NCBI GenBank assembly: GCA_013407085.1
Contig: JACCGJ010000552.1
Location: 1 to 64,000, forward strand
DNA from: Atriophallophorus winterbourni
Lineage: Eukaryota > Platyhelminthes > Trematoda > Plagiorchiida > Microphallidae
Reading direction: 5' to 3'
Length of the DNA: 64,000 nucleotides
Part shown: piece by piece, positions 1-15,004 of the stretch
Layout of the letters: every line of letters begins with the position of its first letter
Numbering within the stretch: position 1 is the stretch's first letter
Translations under genes and position numbers: made by a program
Notes under the pieces: generated by a model
What the model saw: only the letters and a program-made list of their open reading frames with translations
What the model was told of the DNA's origin: nothing
Database searches by the model: none

Positions 1-150
1 AATGAGAAAGAAAAAGAAACATGAAATTGTAGTGAGACTCCAGCGTGTTTTAGCATACAGCTCACTACCGATGGCCAATCAATTTAGCACGATGTTAGCA
101 GCACAGCACAGAAATGCTGCACGATTGCACATCCGTGCATATCCGTCTTG
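1..150 (-). repeat. SINE-like repeat family A, 5' part
   Basis: Minus-strand copy of a dispersed repeat that recurs at least nine times in the first 14 kb. It shares blocks such as GCTAACATCGTGC and AACACGCTGGAGTCTCACTACC with the copies at 10166-10440, 12328-12560 and 13047-13290. The copy is cut by the window edge. It lies upstream of the first visible JNK exon, probably in a JNK intron. Confidence 0.7.
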
Positions 151-1069
151 TGGGTAGGCCTCACTTGCTCATGGCTTCAGTGTTTTCGCTCAGTACCCTA
201 CTAATTAAACTTTCTCGTGTTCGACGTTGCTGAGCGGATCGATTTTCTTTTCGTTTCGTGAAACCTGAAAACTGTACAAAACGTGGCTATCACACGTGGC
301 AGGAAAGCCTTCGTGGAGATTTTATGGTGTTGGTCTAGGACATTTGTGTACCGCTGAGGGTTACGTATTTGCGTTCGAGTCAAACAACACTGGTAGCGTG
401 GAATTCATTGCACTTGACCCCCTTTCCACTGGGTTCAACACCGTTTGTTTACTGTCGCGCTTGATCACGCTTAATCCGTCTCATCATTCATGACATCCGC
501 TAGAATGTTAGCTGATGACTTGAACTTCGAGAAACCTGTGCTAAGCACCGGAAATTTCATATAATCCTCACCTTTTCAAAACCCTATTATAGCACCAGCC
601 AGTTTTTCTATCAAAAATAATCAAATAACCGCGTTTCTCCAAGTTTTCTTTTCGCATTCCAGCCAGACAAATACCAGCGCATTGCGTACAAATAACCCGC
701 GTTTGTACAAATAGGATTCTCGTGTTTGTGTTCAGATTTCGCTTCCTTTCCCTGTGATCTCAGATCTATACAGTTTTATCGATCATGCATATTAAAATTT
801 ATTATTATCCTCGCGTGAGCTTAGGTAACCAAACACTCCTTCAGATCACATGCAGCCTATGGCTTGTGATTTCATACAGCAAAACATGACTCGCAAGCAT
901 CACATCCCGGCAATCAATACCGTAATCAGTTGCCGTTGTTTTACATCATACAACCACCCACTCTCTGTCCTTGAACCAAAATGGTTTGATTGCTTTCATT
1001 TTAAGCCAAGCGGACTCTTGCTCAATTACACCAGCAGTTGTTTGTTTGTGTGTATACTGAGCTCCTCCA
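151..1069. other. no gene recognised
   Basis: Open frames here are short and overlap on both strands (for example 201-383 minus and 296-493 plus) and show no domain. No kinase N-lobe exon of the JNK gene could be found. Probably intron sequence. Confidence 0.5.
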
Positions 1070-1566
1070 CGTGGTGCCAGCTGGGTGGGCTCGGATCTCC
1101 GAGCTCAGCGAAAGGTTCGGCGGTGATGTCTGAGGGTGTGGTGGGTCTTCGCCTGGCAAGCGTTCTCCCTATAAAAAGCCACAAAAATCCAATGATGACA
1201 TCACGACGCGGCGGATGTGACTCGCCGCTCCAAAAGTCACTGCCCCTTGTCCTATCCAAGGACATTGTATGGTGCACAGGCAAAAACTGAAGTCACCAAC
1301 CTATCAACGGAGTTATCGGGCTCCGAACTGGAAATTCCCAGAAAAGGGCGTATGAACCGCTTCGTCTGTCACCGGCCACCGATAGGTGCGAACCTCTCTC
1401 GCTCCACTGCCTTGTGGGTAAAGGCTCGGAGTGGGACCCCCTAAACGAAATCTCCTCTACTTCGGTGTAGGCAACCGGGTAGTATCATGCCTACGTTCAA
1501 CGATGCCGATGACAACGCTTTGTACCCCCTTTCTCGCTTTGTACATCTCGTTGTTTATGTTGAACG
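1070..1566 (+). repeat. repeat B, left arm of an inverted pair
   Basis: About 500 bp, nearly identical in reverse complement to 4612-5118. It contains a TATA-like CCCTATAAAAAGCC near 1168 and a block around 1405-1440 (CTGCCTTGTGGGT) shared with the LINE 5'-like region at 7691-8145. It is therefore probably the 5' region of an RTE-like LINE or a non-autonomous derivative. Its minus strand holds an 85-codon open frame also present in the other arm; I take that as element sequence, not a host gene. Confidence 0.8.
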
Positions 1567-3470
<1,904 letters not shown>

Positions 3471-3589
3471 TGAGTGCTGATGGAAAGCGAGCAGTGTAAA
3501 TGTTGATCCTCACAATCTGATGCAGCATGTGCTGATCCAGATACTTGCCAGTACCGGGCCGATTTTCCCCGTGAAACATTTGTAAGCAT

Positions 3590-4575
3590 GCATGTCTAAA
3601 GTACGTCGCTATCCTGAGGGACTTATGCGCTCACTCGATAGGGAGGGTAAGGGCGTACGATAGCCTTTTAATGCTATTCAACACTACTACGGGTGTAAGA
3701 CAAGGCTGTCCAATCTGTTCGTTCTTGTTCAACTTTGCCATCGAGGACGTCCTCCAGAGTGCTCTTAGTAGTTTCTCCACGAGTGGCGTTGAGCTCCTTC
3801 CAGGTTGGCGTGTTATTGACCTGGATTATACTGACGATGTTGCCTTACTGGGCGAAGACCCAACATTTATCCAACAAGCCTTGGATATGATGGCAATGTA
3901 GGCATCTAAGTATGGGTTATTCTTTTCACCAAGCAAGTGTAAAGTGCTCCTTCAGCACTGGTCATGAGAACTGCCAAATTTGGCTAAAAATGATTTGGTT
4001 CTCGATCATGTTGAGCAGCTCAACTACATAGGAAGTTTGATGGGTGTGGGATAGAGAAGGAAATCCGATTTAAGTGCCTCTGGAAGAGACGTGGTTTGAG
4101 TTTGAAAGGAAGGCTATATTCCACCTCGGTAAGGACAGCATTGCTTTACGGGAGTGAATGTTGGACAGTTCGCACAGAAACCGTTAGGATGCTGGATGTC
4201 ATTGACCAACGTTGTATGCGAAGGATTCCTCACGTCCATTTGCAACTCTTAGGAAGTTACAGTACTAGCCTTCAGACAGCCATTAACCGACGTTGTCTTC
4301 GTTGGTTGGGTTACGTCCTACGCATGAAACGTGAACGGTTGCCATCCGGGCGCACTATGCGTCAGCTGGTACAGACTGGAAAAAAGTGGCTGGCGGTCAG
4401 CCACTAACATGGAAGAGTGGCTTGAAAAGGCTCACTTCTGGTTTAGCCGGGGTTGGACGAGCGCGCTTGTCTGGATGGGGTGCAAGATAAGGAGAGAATG
4501 TTTGGCTCGATACATTGGTAACGATTGCGATGAACCGACATCAGCTCGATCATTAGCTATAATCGGTAAAAATTA
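3590..4575 (+). mobile_element. RTE-like LINE, reverse transcriptase and C-terminal part, decayed
   Basis: Translated pieces give RT motifs GVRQGCPICSFLFNFAIED and DLDYTDDVALLG (the catalytic YADD is changed to YTDD). They are followed by the RTE-type tail with TALLYGSECWTVR and RCLRWLGYVLRM. In-frame stops (about 3900 and 3966) and frameshifts make it a pseudogene. The 5' half with the endonuclease is missing. It ends just before the inverted repeat B at 4612. The RTE-clade call rests on the tail motifs and is by family resemblance. Confidence 0.85.
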
Positions 4576-4611
4576 AAAATAACGTGTGTAAAATTAATAT
4601 TTTCACAGATA

Positions 4612-5118
4612 TTCGTTCAACATAAACAATGAGATGTACAAAGCGAGAAGGGGGGTACAAAGCGTTGACATCATCGTCATCGTTGAACGTAGGCATGATA
4701 CTACCCGGTTGCCTACACCGAAGTAGGGGAGATTTCGTTTAGGGGGTCCCACCCCGAGCCTTTACCCACAAGGCAGTGGAGCGAGAGAGGTTCGCACCTA
4801 TCGGTGGCCGGTGACCGACGAAGCGGTTCATACGCCCTTTTCTGGGAATTTCCAGTTCGGAGCCCGATAACCCCGTTGATAGGTTGGTGACTTCAGTTTT
4901 TGCCTGTGCACCATACAATGTCCTTGGATAGGACAAGGGACAGTGACTTTTGGAGCGGCGAGTCACATCCGCCGCGTCGTGATGTCATCATTGGATTTTT
5001 GTGGCTTTTTATAGGGAGAACGCTTGCCAGGCGAAAACCCACCACACCCTCAGACACCACCGCCGAACCTTTCGCTGAGCTCGGAGAACCGAGCCCACCC
5101 AGCTGGCACCACGTGGAG
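4612..5118 (-). repeat. repeat B, right arm of an inverted pair
   Basis: Reverse-complement copy of 1070-1566, estimated by eye at about 95 percent identical. The two arms flank the JNK exon at 3306-3404. The RTE remnant on the + strand ends directly at its edge. Confidence 0.85.
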
Positions 5119-5138
5119 GTATGTCGGCAAGCCAGCCT

Positions 5139-5204
5139 TTATATATATTATAAATTTATATATATATATATATATATTATTATATTATTATGTGTGTGTG
5201 TGTA
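5139..5204. repeat. microsatellite (TA)n and (GT)n
   Basis: Compound tract of TA, TTA and GT repeats at the edge of repeat B. Confidence 0.95.
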
Positions 5205-5463
5205 TTGGGAATCATTCAAGGTGCCTCATGGCTATAGACTTCTCATGGGCTGGAATACTATCACATTGCCCATTCCTAGAGGGATATATAATGTAGCTAC
5301 TTACAGGCGGCAAACAATTCAGCACGGTGCCACGTGTACTTCTCAGAACTACTGCTCCGTTGCAAATCCGTTCATGTATTGTGAACGAGTTCGAGTTCGG
5401 TTGTGTTTTCTCAGTGACGGCTGGGCCAGTGCAATACCCCTACAGTTATAACAAACAGTATGA

Positions 5464-5772
<309 letters not shown>

Positions 5773-5834
5773 TAAGCTTTCTAACCGACTTAATTCGTAA
5801 ACTACCACGCGTTTCTAGAATCGAATAGAGTCAC

Positions 5835-6035
5835 CCTGGTATGGTATGGTATTAAAGCACAAGTCTGATCCAGGCCAAGTGCCGCACAGTCAGAGAATGA
5901 ACGCGGGCTGAGATACTGTCAGGTTGCCCAGGTCTAGACAGAGTCACCCTGACACTCCTATCATGTTGCTGTCAGGGAAATGGCACATGGGCTGAGATGC
6001 TGTCGGGTTTCCCTTAGACGGATATAAGAAAGGAA
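5835..6035 (-). repeat. repeat family A, two truncated fragments
   Basis: The minus strand carries the 3' half of family A (GCCTGGGCAACCTGACAGTA and the CATACCATACCA tail), followed by a second, poorer fragment from about 5946. Confidence 0.6.
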
Positions 6036-6059
6036 TATGGACATCGCCACACCAATGAG

Positions 6060-6780
6060 TTCTCATACGCAGCTCTTTATTGATGACATAAACAGTCAAT
6101 TAGCGACTGGAGGTGTTCTTGGGAGTGAGCAATAATGGCTGAATCGTCGGCAAACAGCTGGTCACGGATTAGCACATTCCGTTTCTTGGTGTGTGCTCTC
6201 AACCGATTCAGGTTGAACAGCTTGCCATCACTTCGCGTGCGTAGGTAAATACCATCTGTTCTCGTCCTAAAAGCGTGCTTGAGAAGTAGAGCAAAAAATG
6301 CCGAACAGCGTGGTAGCAAGAACACATCATTTATTTGACTCCTCGGCGAATTTTAAATGCTTCTGAACTGAAACCGTTAAAATGGACTGAGCCCTTCATG
6401 CCTGAGTGGATCGAAATAACGAGTTTGGGTATCCTCGGGGGCAGCCTATCTAATCAAGCATTTTGAAAAGACCCTCCCTGCTTACGTAGCCGAATGCCTT
6501 CGTTAAATCAACAAAAACAGCGTATAATGGCATGCGCTGTTACCGACACTTTTCTTGAAGTTGTCTCAGGGAGAAGATCACGTCAACGGTTGATCTTCCC
6601 TTGCGGAAGCTACATTGAGATTCGGAGTAAATTCTATCAGCTAAAACTTGCAGCCGGATCTGTAAGACTTTAGCAAACAATTTGCCTACACGATTCATAA
6701 GGGAGATTCCTCTGTAATTGTTGCAGTCGCCTCTATCACTATATTCTATCTTCTATGGTGGCTTCTAGAGGAAACATAAC
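6060..6780 (-). mobile_element. RTE-like LINE reverse transcriptase fragment, decayed
   Basis: Minus-strand translation gives, in order, YAVFVDLTKAFGYVSREGLF (motif A region) and LIRDQLFADDSAIIAHS (the FADD catalytic motif), with intervening stops and frameshifts. The same subfamily appears at 62195-62510. No endonuclease is seen. Confidence 0.8.
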
Positions 6781-7383
6781 AGTCTTAACAATAAATATGT
6801 CAGAAATACCCTGGATTACGCCACATTTAGTGATCATCCGTCACACCTTAAATACATCATGGAATGCCAAATTAACAAATGCATAAGTGCTTTCAAAAGC
6901 TAGTCTATAGATCGTGTTTTCCCTACTGCGCATCAGAATTTTGATGGGTTATGTGTTGAGATTTACATTATGGAAAGCTAAAATTAGGCAGTCGTCCTTT
7001 GGAGAAGTCGGAATTGTGCAATTATCTTTGTGGAAGGGAATTATTTGAGCTAGACCTTAAGCTGCGGAGAAGCAGATACTGCTGAACGTAAATCACGCAG
7101 CAGCGTGCAAAAGCTGCCGATTAGCCAAGCATTGTGAGCCAATATGAGTTTTGCTGGAAAGAATGGTTCTCCTGAATTTGGCTGTTTATTCGTTAGGAAC
7201 GCTGTGAAGCACGAAATGCCATACGCTTGCGATGCACATACATAGTGGGCATCGACCGTAGGAAGTCAACAACAAATTCGTGGATTATTTTAGCAAGCAC
7301 TTCGGCTTAGGTTTGAAGTAAATATAGTGATAGATCAAGTGAATGGTTGTCTTCTAACGGGTTGCCATGTGTAATCTTTCTTT
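6781..7383. other. intron sequence, nothing recognised
   Basis: No open frame of note and no repeat that I can match elsewhere in the window. Confidence 0.4.
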
Positions 7384-7690
7384 ACTTCCTTGCTAACATC
7401 GTGCGAAATTGATTCGTCACAGGTCGTGAGCTGCATGCAGAAACACGCTACAGTCTCGCTGCAATTTCTATTTCCATTCTTATACCTGTCTCGGTTTGGG
7501 CAACCTGTCCAGTGCCTTAACGGATGTGCAATCGTAAAGTACTTCTGTGCTGTACGGCTAACACCGTGCCAGCTGGAGTCTCACTACCAATTTTTTCTCT
7601 ATTTCTAATTTCTACCTAGGCCTGGGCAACTTGACAGTAATATCTCCTACGTGCAGTCTCTGACTGTGCATCATCGTAGTAATAGTCATG
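7384..7690 (+). repeat. repeat family A, two adjacent partial copies
   Basis: The first piece (7384-7515) is a decayed copy. The second begins near 7521 with GGATGTGCAATCG and runs to CAGTCTCTGACTGTGC near 7670. The tandem arrangement suggests insertion of one copy into or beside another. Confidence 0.65.
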
Positions 7691-8145
7691 GTTGAGACTG
7701 GACCTTAACGTGGTGCGATGGTTTGTGTACCTCTATGACCCATTGAGCTATGCTGGGTTGTGCTCTCCGAGCACCTTCAGAGTCACCCATACCAGGAAGC
7801 TCAATGGATAGAGGTCAGACGAACACGGTCTCAACCTAACCCGCTGCCTTGTGGGTCAGGCTTTTTAGCCAAAGGCTTTGGTCGAGAACCCTAATTGTTC
7901 TCCTGTCTAGGAATGGGCGACCTGGCAGTATCCCAGCCCGCATACAACCATGACTATTACTACGAAAACCAACTCCATAGTGCATCGACCGTCGCGCACG
8001 ATAAACAGGGTCGCCTTACCTGCTGCATACAGCAGGGCGGGTAAGCGAAAACAAGCTACTGCTGGCCCTACTCTTCAAACTGTTTCCGACCCTTCCCCTC
8101 ACCCATCCACTCTGACTGTGCGGTACTTTGCCTGAATTCCGAAGC
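7691..8145 (+). mobile_element. LINE 5' region-like fragment
   Basis: GC-richer than its surroundings, with a block CTGCCTTGTGGGT shared with repeat B. It includes a short open frame (7950-8135) ending in LTVRYFA. That ending resembles the segment just before the endonuclease start of RTE-like elements. No endonuclease follows. The call is by resemblance only. Confidence 0.4.
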
Positions 8146-8489
8146 CTTTCCCGCAAGGCAGCGGAGGTTTAAAATCAGGGTTTTCCTTCGCTTAACTATC
8201 ATAGTTCACACTGCAAAAATACGAAGTTCGTAATTGTTCACAGTGCATCGCGCTGGTCTCCCGTGTGGTATGCTCACTTCTTATTTTGCCCCATGCTTTC
8301 ATGCTTATTTGCATTGGGGTCCTTGCAAACGAACATGCCGTGTTTTAACTCGTGGTTTATGCGCCCTGCGTTCCTCACGATATTCTCACGTAATACGTTC
8401 GTGTCCTTCTATGTACGCGCAAAACCGTTTGATTTAATATAAGAAATGATATCTATGTCTTTACAGCAATGCCACATCATTGGTTGATT

Positions 8490-8645
8490 GTGAATTCGCT
8501 TGTTATTAACGCCTTCCATCATGACCGTTCAACACTGTCAGCTTGAACAAGTTCATCACTTTACATATCTCGGCTCAATTATTGCGAAGCGGATTGACAG
8601 AGAGACTGTCGTTCTGTCCAGTTTGAACTTCCGGGCAACTGCAAG
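8490..8645 (+). mobile_element. RTE-like LINE fragment (post-RT region)
   Basis: Translates to a piece with QLEQVHHFTYLGSIIAK. This is the conserved linker after the RT catalytic motif in RTE-like elements (compare DHVEQLNYIGS at 4005-4040). About 50 codons, no flanking element sequence. Confidence 0.6.
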
Positions 8646-10077
<1,432 letters not shown>

Positions 10078-10165
10078 ATCTCTCTCGACGAAAAGTGCAG
10101 CGACTTTTGGATGATGAAATCATCGAAACCTCCAAATCTACATGGAGGGCCCAGGTTCTGGTTAC
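10078..10165 (+). mobile_element. Ty3/Gypsy reverse transcriptase scrap
   Basis: About 29 codons translate to RRKVQRLLDDEIIETSKSTW followed by RAQVLVTT. This matches the start of the Ty3/Gypsy RT domain (pattern LL..GII.PS.SPWRAQVVV). It sits exactly between two family A copies. Too short to say more. Confidence 0.6.
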
Positions 10166-10440
10166 CACCAACGGATGCGCAATCGTACAGTACTTATGTG
10201 CTGTTCGGCTAACACAGTGCTATATTGATTGGCCACCGGTAGTGAGCTACATGCTGAAACACGCTGGAGTCTCACTACCATTTCCTATTCGTTTTTCTTC
10301 CACATATCTGTTTAGGCCTGGGCAACCTGACAGTATCTTAGCCCACGTGCAATCTCTGACTGCACAAACCTGGATCAGGCTTGTGCTTTCATACATGCTC
10401 GCCATTGGTAACTTGATAGTCAGGGTGTAATCTATGACTA
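10166..10440 (+). repeat. repeat family A, near-complete copy
   Basis: Runs from GGATGCGCAATCGTACAGTA to the CTTGTGCTTTCATAC 3' end, the longest plus-strand copy besides 12328-12560 and 13047-13290. Confidence 0.75.
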
Positions 10441-11013
10441 TGCTTGTTTATGGCGCTTGCAGTAACATGAGCTGGCTACAACGCTGAGTGATTGGCGATT
10501 TTCTACCAAGAACACAAATCCGAAGATGTTTGCATTATTGAGGACTGTCATTTCTTTGTTAATTTACTCCACGTCCGGTTGACCAAGTGTTTTTGCCACA
10601 AAACCACCGACAAATGGATATCTATGTTTCATAATCATAAAGCAGGTACGGCCATATAACCATGACACTATAAAATCTAAAAGCATGGGAAAGAGTGAGT
10701 GTTGGGAAGCAACGTCAGTTATTAAAAAGTAATCGCAAACACACTGGCATGAGGCGACTACATCTCGAATGGAATATGCATTTGATCACGTTTCTTCAAC
10801 GACTAGAGCGACATCAGCACGACTCTTTTCTTGTGGCCTTCATGCCATGCTTTCTTGGTTGTCTCTGATAGTGTTTTTATGTGGTTTTATTTGATTGATT
10901 TTGTGCGACTATCTCCTCCTAGAGGATGAGTCGGCTTCAATGAAGAGTCTTGAGAATTTAGGTACAAAACGGCGTCCCCAGCACCAGCGTTTGTTCGATC
11001 AGCTTCTCTAGCC

Positions 11014-11015
<2 letters not shown>
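10441..11015. other. intron sequence, nothing recognised
   Basis: No repeat or coding signal that I can support. Confidence 0.4.

Positions 11016-11077
<62 letters not shown>
11016..11077. repeat. microsatellite (TTA)n
   Basis: About 20 perfect ATT/TTA units. The poly-isoleucine open frame on the minus strand is an artefact of this tract. Confidence 0.98.
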
Positions 11078-11078
<1 letters not shown>

Positions 11079-11214
11079 ACAAGTCTTTACAGACGATTTG
11101 CCAACAAGTATACCATGAAGAAGGTACATGATGAAATAAAGAAAAAAGGGGGATTTTTTGTCTGTTTACACATGCCGTTTTTGATCTTTTTTTCGTCTTT
11201 TTGGGAATAAGGGA

Positions 11215-11720
11215 GGATCACTGATAAACGGGAACGCAAGCACGGCATGATTTTCGCCACTGGTTCCTTTCTTTTGCCATCACACTGAGTGTTATCAGCC
11301 ACATATCTTCATGGTCCGTCGGACCCCACCCGGGTAAGCGCGATGTTCCCACGATGGCTAGTAGGGCTGTTAGACGCTTGAGGGTCTTCCGCCAGGTATT
11401 CCTTTGTCCACCACGGCGACGTTTCCAATCAGGTCCAGCGAAAGCAAAAAGAGCTATGCGAGGAAGGCGTCGCTCATCCATACGGAGAACGTGCCCCAGC
11501 CATCTCAGCTGGCACATGAATATATGATCGGAGAGTGGCACAGAGTGATCGCCGAGTACTACCCTCCTGACGTCATCATTTCTAACTCTGTGTTGCCATT
11601 GCTCATTGTTCTTACTCCGTGGTATAGATTCGTAGCTCCCGTGGATCCGATCTCATTTGTCATGAACCCTGAATTATATCAGCTTTTTCCGTGCGTGAAT
11701 ATGTACAGATAACCTCGTTG
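11215..11720 (-). mobile_element. RTE-like LINE C-terminal fragment
   Basis: Minus-strand frame of 107 codons with CQLRWLGHVLRMDERRLPR, DWKRRRGGQRNTWRKTLKRL and SRLPGWGPTD. These are hallmark blocks of the RTE-type tail after the RT. The same tail, more decayed, ends the element at 3590-4575 (opposite orientation). RT proper is absent. Confidence 0.8.
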
Positions 11721-11906
11721 GCATTTCTTAGTACTGCAATCGAAAATTCGCTCAGTTTTGTTATCCCTATCAATTTCTATCTAGTTTTGCAGCTGAAGGC
11801 CTTGACAGCCGTACTGAGTATCGTTGGGTGCATCGCTTTTTCTTGTTTTAGGTCTACATGATCTGATATGGCAAAGGTTACTCACCCGTCAGAGATATAA
11901 CTCAGT

Positions 11907-12062
11907 ATGTATGAAAGCACAAGCCAGATCCAGGCAAAATGCCGCACAGTCAGAGACTGCACGTGGTCTGAGATACTGTCAGGTTGCCCAGGCCTAGACA
12001 GATATAACAAAAGAAATGGCAGTGAGACTCCACCTTGTATCAGCACGATTGCACATCCGTGG
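11907..12062 (-). repeat. repeat family A, partial copy
   Basis: Minus-strand 3' two-thirds of family A (tail GTATG, GATCCAGGCAAAATGCCGCA, GCCCAGGCCTAGACAGATAT). Confidence 0.7.
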
Positions 12063-12327
12063 TCAGTAATGGTTGTGCTGTCGACTTCTTGGCGTATTTT
12101 GATTAATCTTGTTTATTGTAAAGTGGCGTGACGAAGAAAGCTTGTCGTGTACCATGATACTAGCAGCCACTAGGAATCTGTCCTGGCCATGTCTTTCTAC
12201 TTCCTCACCGACCTTGATTTAATGCCTGTTTCATTTCAATGTTTGCTCACTCATCTGCCTATTCTCCGGTTTTTCAATTACGGCTTTCCCCCGTATGTTT
12301 ATGTAATGATTGTTTGGCACTTACTTG

Positions 12328-12560
12328 CCACCGTGCAGTACTTCTGTGCTGTGCGGCTAACATCGTGCTAAATTGATTGGCTAATGGTAGTGAGCTTCGT
12401 GCTGAAACATGCTGGAGTCTCACTACCATTTCTATTTTCTTCCTCGTATCTGTCTAGGCCTGTGCAACCTGACATTAATATCGCCCACGTGCAGTCTGTG
12501 ACTGTGCGGCACTTTGCCTGGATCAGGCTTGTGCTTTCATACCATCATACCATACTTGCC
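12328..12560 (+). repeat. repeat family A, near-complete copy with CATAC tail
   Basis: Contains all family blocks and ends in CATACCATCATACCATAC. A short tandem tail of this kind is typical of LINE-mobilised elements. Confidence 0.8.
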
Positions 12561-12588
12561 ACCGGTCGAATGCTGTTCACATTGATGA

Positions 12589-13044
<456 letters not shown>

Positions 13045-13046
13045 TA

Positions 13047-13440
13047 GCGCGCAGATGTGCAATCGTGCAGTATTTCTGTGCTGTGCGGCTAACATCGTGC
13101 TAAATTGACTGGCCAACGGTAGTGAGCTGCATGCTAAAACACGCTGGAGTCTTACTACCATTTCTATTCTCCTCTCATATCTGTCTAGGCCTGGGCAACC
13201 TGACAGTATCTTAGCCCACGTGCAGTCTCTGACTGTGCGGCACTTTGCCTGGTTCAAGCTTGTGCTTTCATACCATACCATACTGAGCTGCATGCGGAAA
13301 CACAGGACTCACTGCCCCTGTGACTTTCCTTTATCTGCGCTTGCCATGGGCAGCCTGACAGTATCTTAATCCACGTTGACTGTGCGGCACTTTTCCTGGA
13401 CCCTGGTTTGTGATTTCTTACATGCTACTAGTTCACAAAA
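13047..13440 (+). repeat. repeat family A, one full and one partial copy in tandem
   Basis: The full copy runs from GATGTGCAATCGTGCAGTAT to CATACCATACCATAC (to about 13284). A shortened second copy follows directly, starting GAGCTGCATGCGGAAACAC. Confidence 0.75.
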
Positions 13441-14280
13441 TGGGAATACATGATTATCTTAACCGAGATGTAAACGGCTCATCCATGTGTGTTTCTATTT
13501 ACTCTGTCACATGTTTCATAGCTTTTTAACTCTCACTCTAATATAACTATGATTTCATTCGCTACTTGCCATCTGTCTCTGACTGTTGATATTGATTCAT
13601 ACTCGTATGTAATCAAGACGCTGCTTCTGATCATCTGCAAGCTTCTAATCGCGAAATTGTTCGTTGAATATTGCTTATACCAGCCGAAAGATAGGTCGAC
13701 GTATTTGTTCCTTCCGGGACTTTCTTCCTTCTTTGAACTACTCTTTCACTGACGTATAACCTTTATCGCGTGATTAATCTTCCCAAAGTCGCGCAGCGCG
13801 TCTTCCAGGCTGGTGTCCCCGCGATCATATATCGCAATGGTTAGTTACGCTTCAGGATATGTCCCGAAACCGTGTTCAATGGCGGTCTTGCACTAAGCAT
13901 CTTCTTGGAGTGTTTGCTTAACCTTGTATGTTGTCAAGCGGAGTGACGAGAAAAGCGTGTTATGATGCATGACAGTGAAAGCCGCAAGGAAGCTGCCGTG
14001 TTGATGTCGCTCTACTAGTTCACGAAACTTGTTTGAATGCATGTTCCATTCGAGGTGTAGGCACCTCTTCCCAGTTTGTTTGTGCTTACTCTTCTATAGA
14101 AGCCGTAGCAATTTAAGTCCCACCCTTCCCCATCTTTTAGGATTTTACTTTTTCATGGTTGTATGGCAGTTAAGCATTCGGTACGTGCTGCCGGTGTATT
14201 GCTGTCTTTGATGATGATGATGATGGTTTTACCGTGAAATCGTTTTCCTCTCCGTCTTGATTTTCACCCCACCCCCGTAG
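13441..14280. other. intron sequence, nothing recognised
   Basis: No domain or repeat matched. A short (GAT)n tract lies at 14211-14226. The CCCCCGTAG acceptor at the end leads into the last JNK exon. Confidence 0.4.
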
Positions 14281-14409
14281 CCCCTTCCCGGCCAGTATGA
14301 GCTCGCGATATCGGAAAATGACTTGACCATCGATCAATGGAAATCACAAATATTCCACGAGGTAAAGCGATTCGAACAAGCTCGCGGGCGCCTCGACACT
14401 GACGCATAG
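14281..14409 (+). CDS. JNK: JNK-type MAP kinase, C-terminal exon
   Basis: Exon in phase 0 after CCCCGTAG, encoding PLPGQYELAISENDLTIDQW, KSQIFHEVKRFEQ and a short tail, with a TAG stop at 14407-14409. TIDQWKSQIFHEVKRFE aligns with the C-terminal helix of vertebrate JNK (TIEEWKELIYKEVMDLE), which packs on the kinase core. The protein then stops almost at once, as in short JNK isoforms. The visible exons total 291 codons plus stop. An internal GAG|GTAAAG at 14359-14367 could act as a donor to an alternative last exon at 14705. Confidence 0.85.
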   Translation, partial: PLPGQYELAISENDLTIDQWKSQIFHEVKRFEQARGRLDTDA

Positions 14410-14704
14410 CCGACGGTTGTATCCCATCTTTGTTGCCACAGCCAAATTGTCTTTCGTGTCCAACTCTGCCCTCTCGGTGTTTCCCCTCTCCTTTTCTCTT
14501 CTGTTTATTTGGGTTTGTTCTTGCTTTTTACACGAATCATTTTTCGACACTCTAATGTTTATTTGAACTTTCTGACATCTCTCGTTTCTTGCTGAAATGC
14601 AATCCCGTTGATCTCTTCCCAATGTGCACGTTGTTTTTTCTAAACCCACTGCACCAAACTGACGAGAATTAGATTGTTTTTTTGTTTGTTTCATGTCTCC
14701 TTAG

Positions 14705-14887
14705 CAATGGGAAAATATCACACGTAATCGATCGATCAACCTCCCCCAACCTCATCCGGTCGATGTGTTTTTACGCTATCTCAGAAGCTGTGTACGAGAA
14801 CTTACTATTTTGATTATTAGAGGAATACACCATTTCGTACGTACACCCCGCGCGTGGGATTCTTTGTTGTGTATTGTTTTGTTTTGA
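14705..14887 (+). other. possible alternative last exon of the JNK gene
   Basis: A strong polypyrimidine tract and CTCCTTAG acceptor (14666-14704) are followed by 60 open codons in phase 0, starting QWENITRNRSINLPQ and ending in TGA. They would join the donor-like GAG|GTAAAG inside the previous exon in frame. I see no convincing similarity to known JNK tails, and its last third overlaps ordinary-looking sequence, so this is only a possibility. Confidence 0.25.
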
Positions 14888-15004
14888 TTTGGGATTTACT
14901 TCATGTGGTCGTTTGGAAAGGTTGGAAGTAGCAAGGTTACCTTGGTTGATAATCGGTCGAAAACTGTCCGTTGTTGTTGTTGTTGGTCTTCTTTGGTTGA
15001 TGTC

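Noticed and set aside
850..1290. 146-codon plus-strand frame
   Set aside because: Most of it lies inside repeat B, which recurs inverted at 4612-5118; no domain.
10887..11129. Open frame with a run of about 20 isoleucines
   Set aside because: Translation of the (TTA)n microsatellite at 11016-11077.
14362..14409. Reading GTAAAG at 14362 as the obligatory donor of the last JNK exon
   Set aside because: The read-through codes EVKRFEQ, which matches the conserved JNK helix, and stops soon after, so read-through is preferred.
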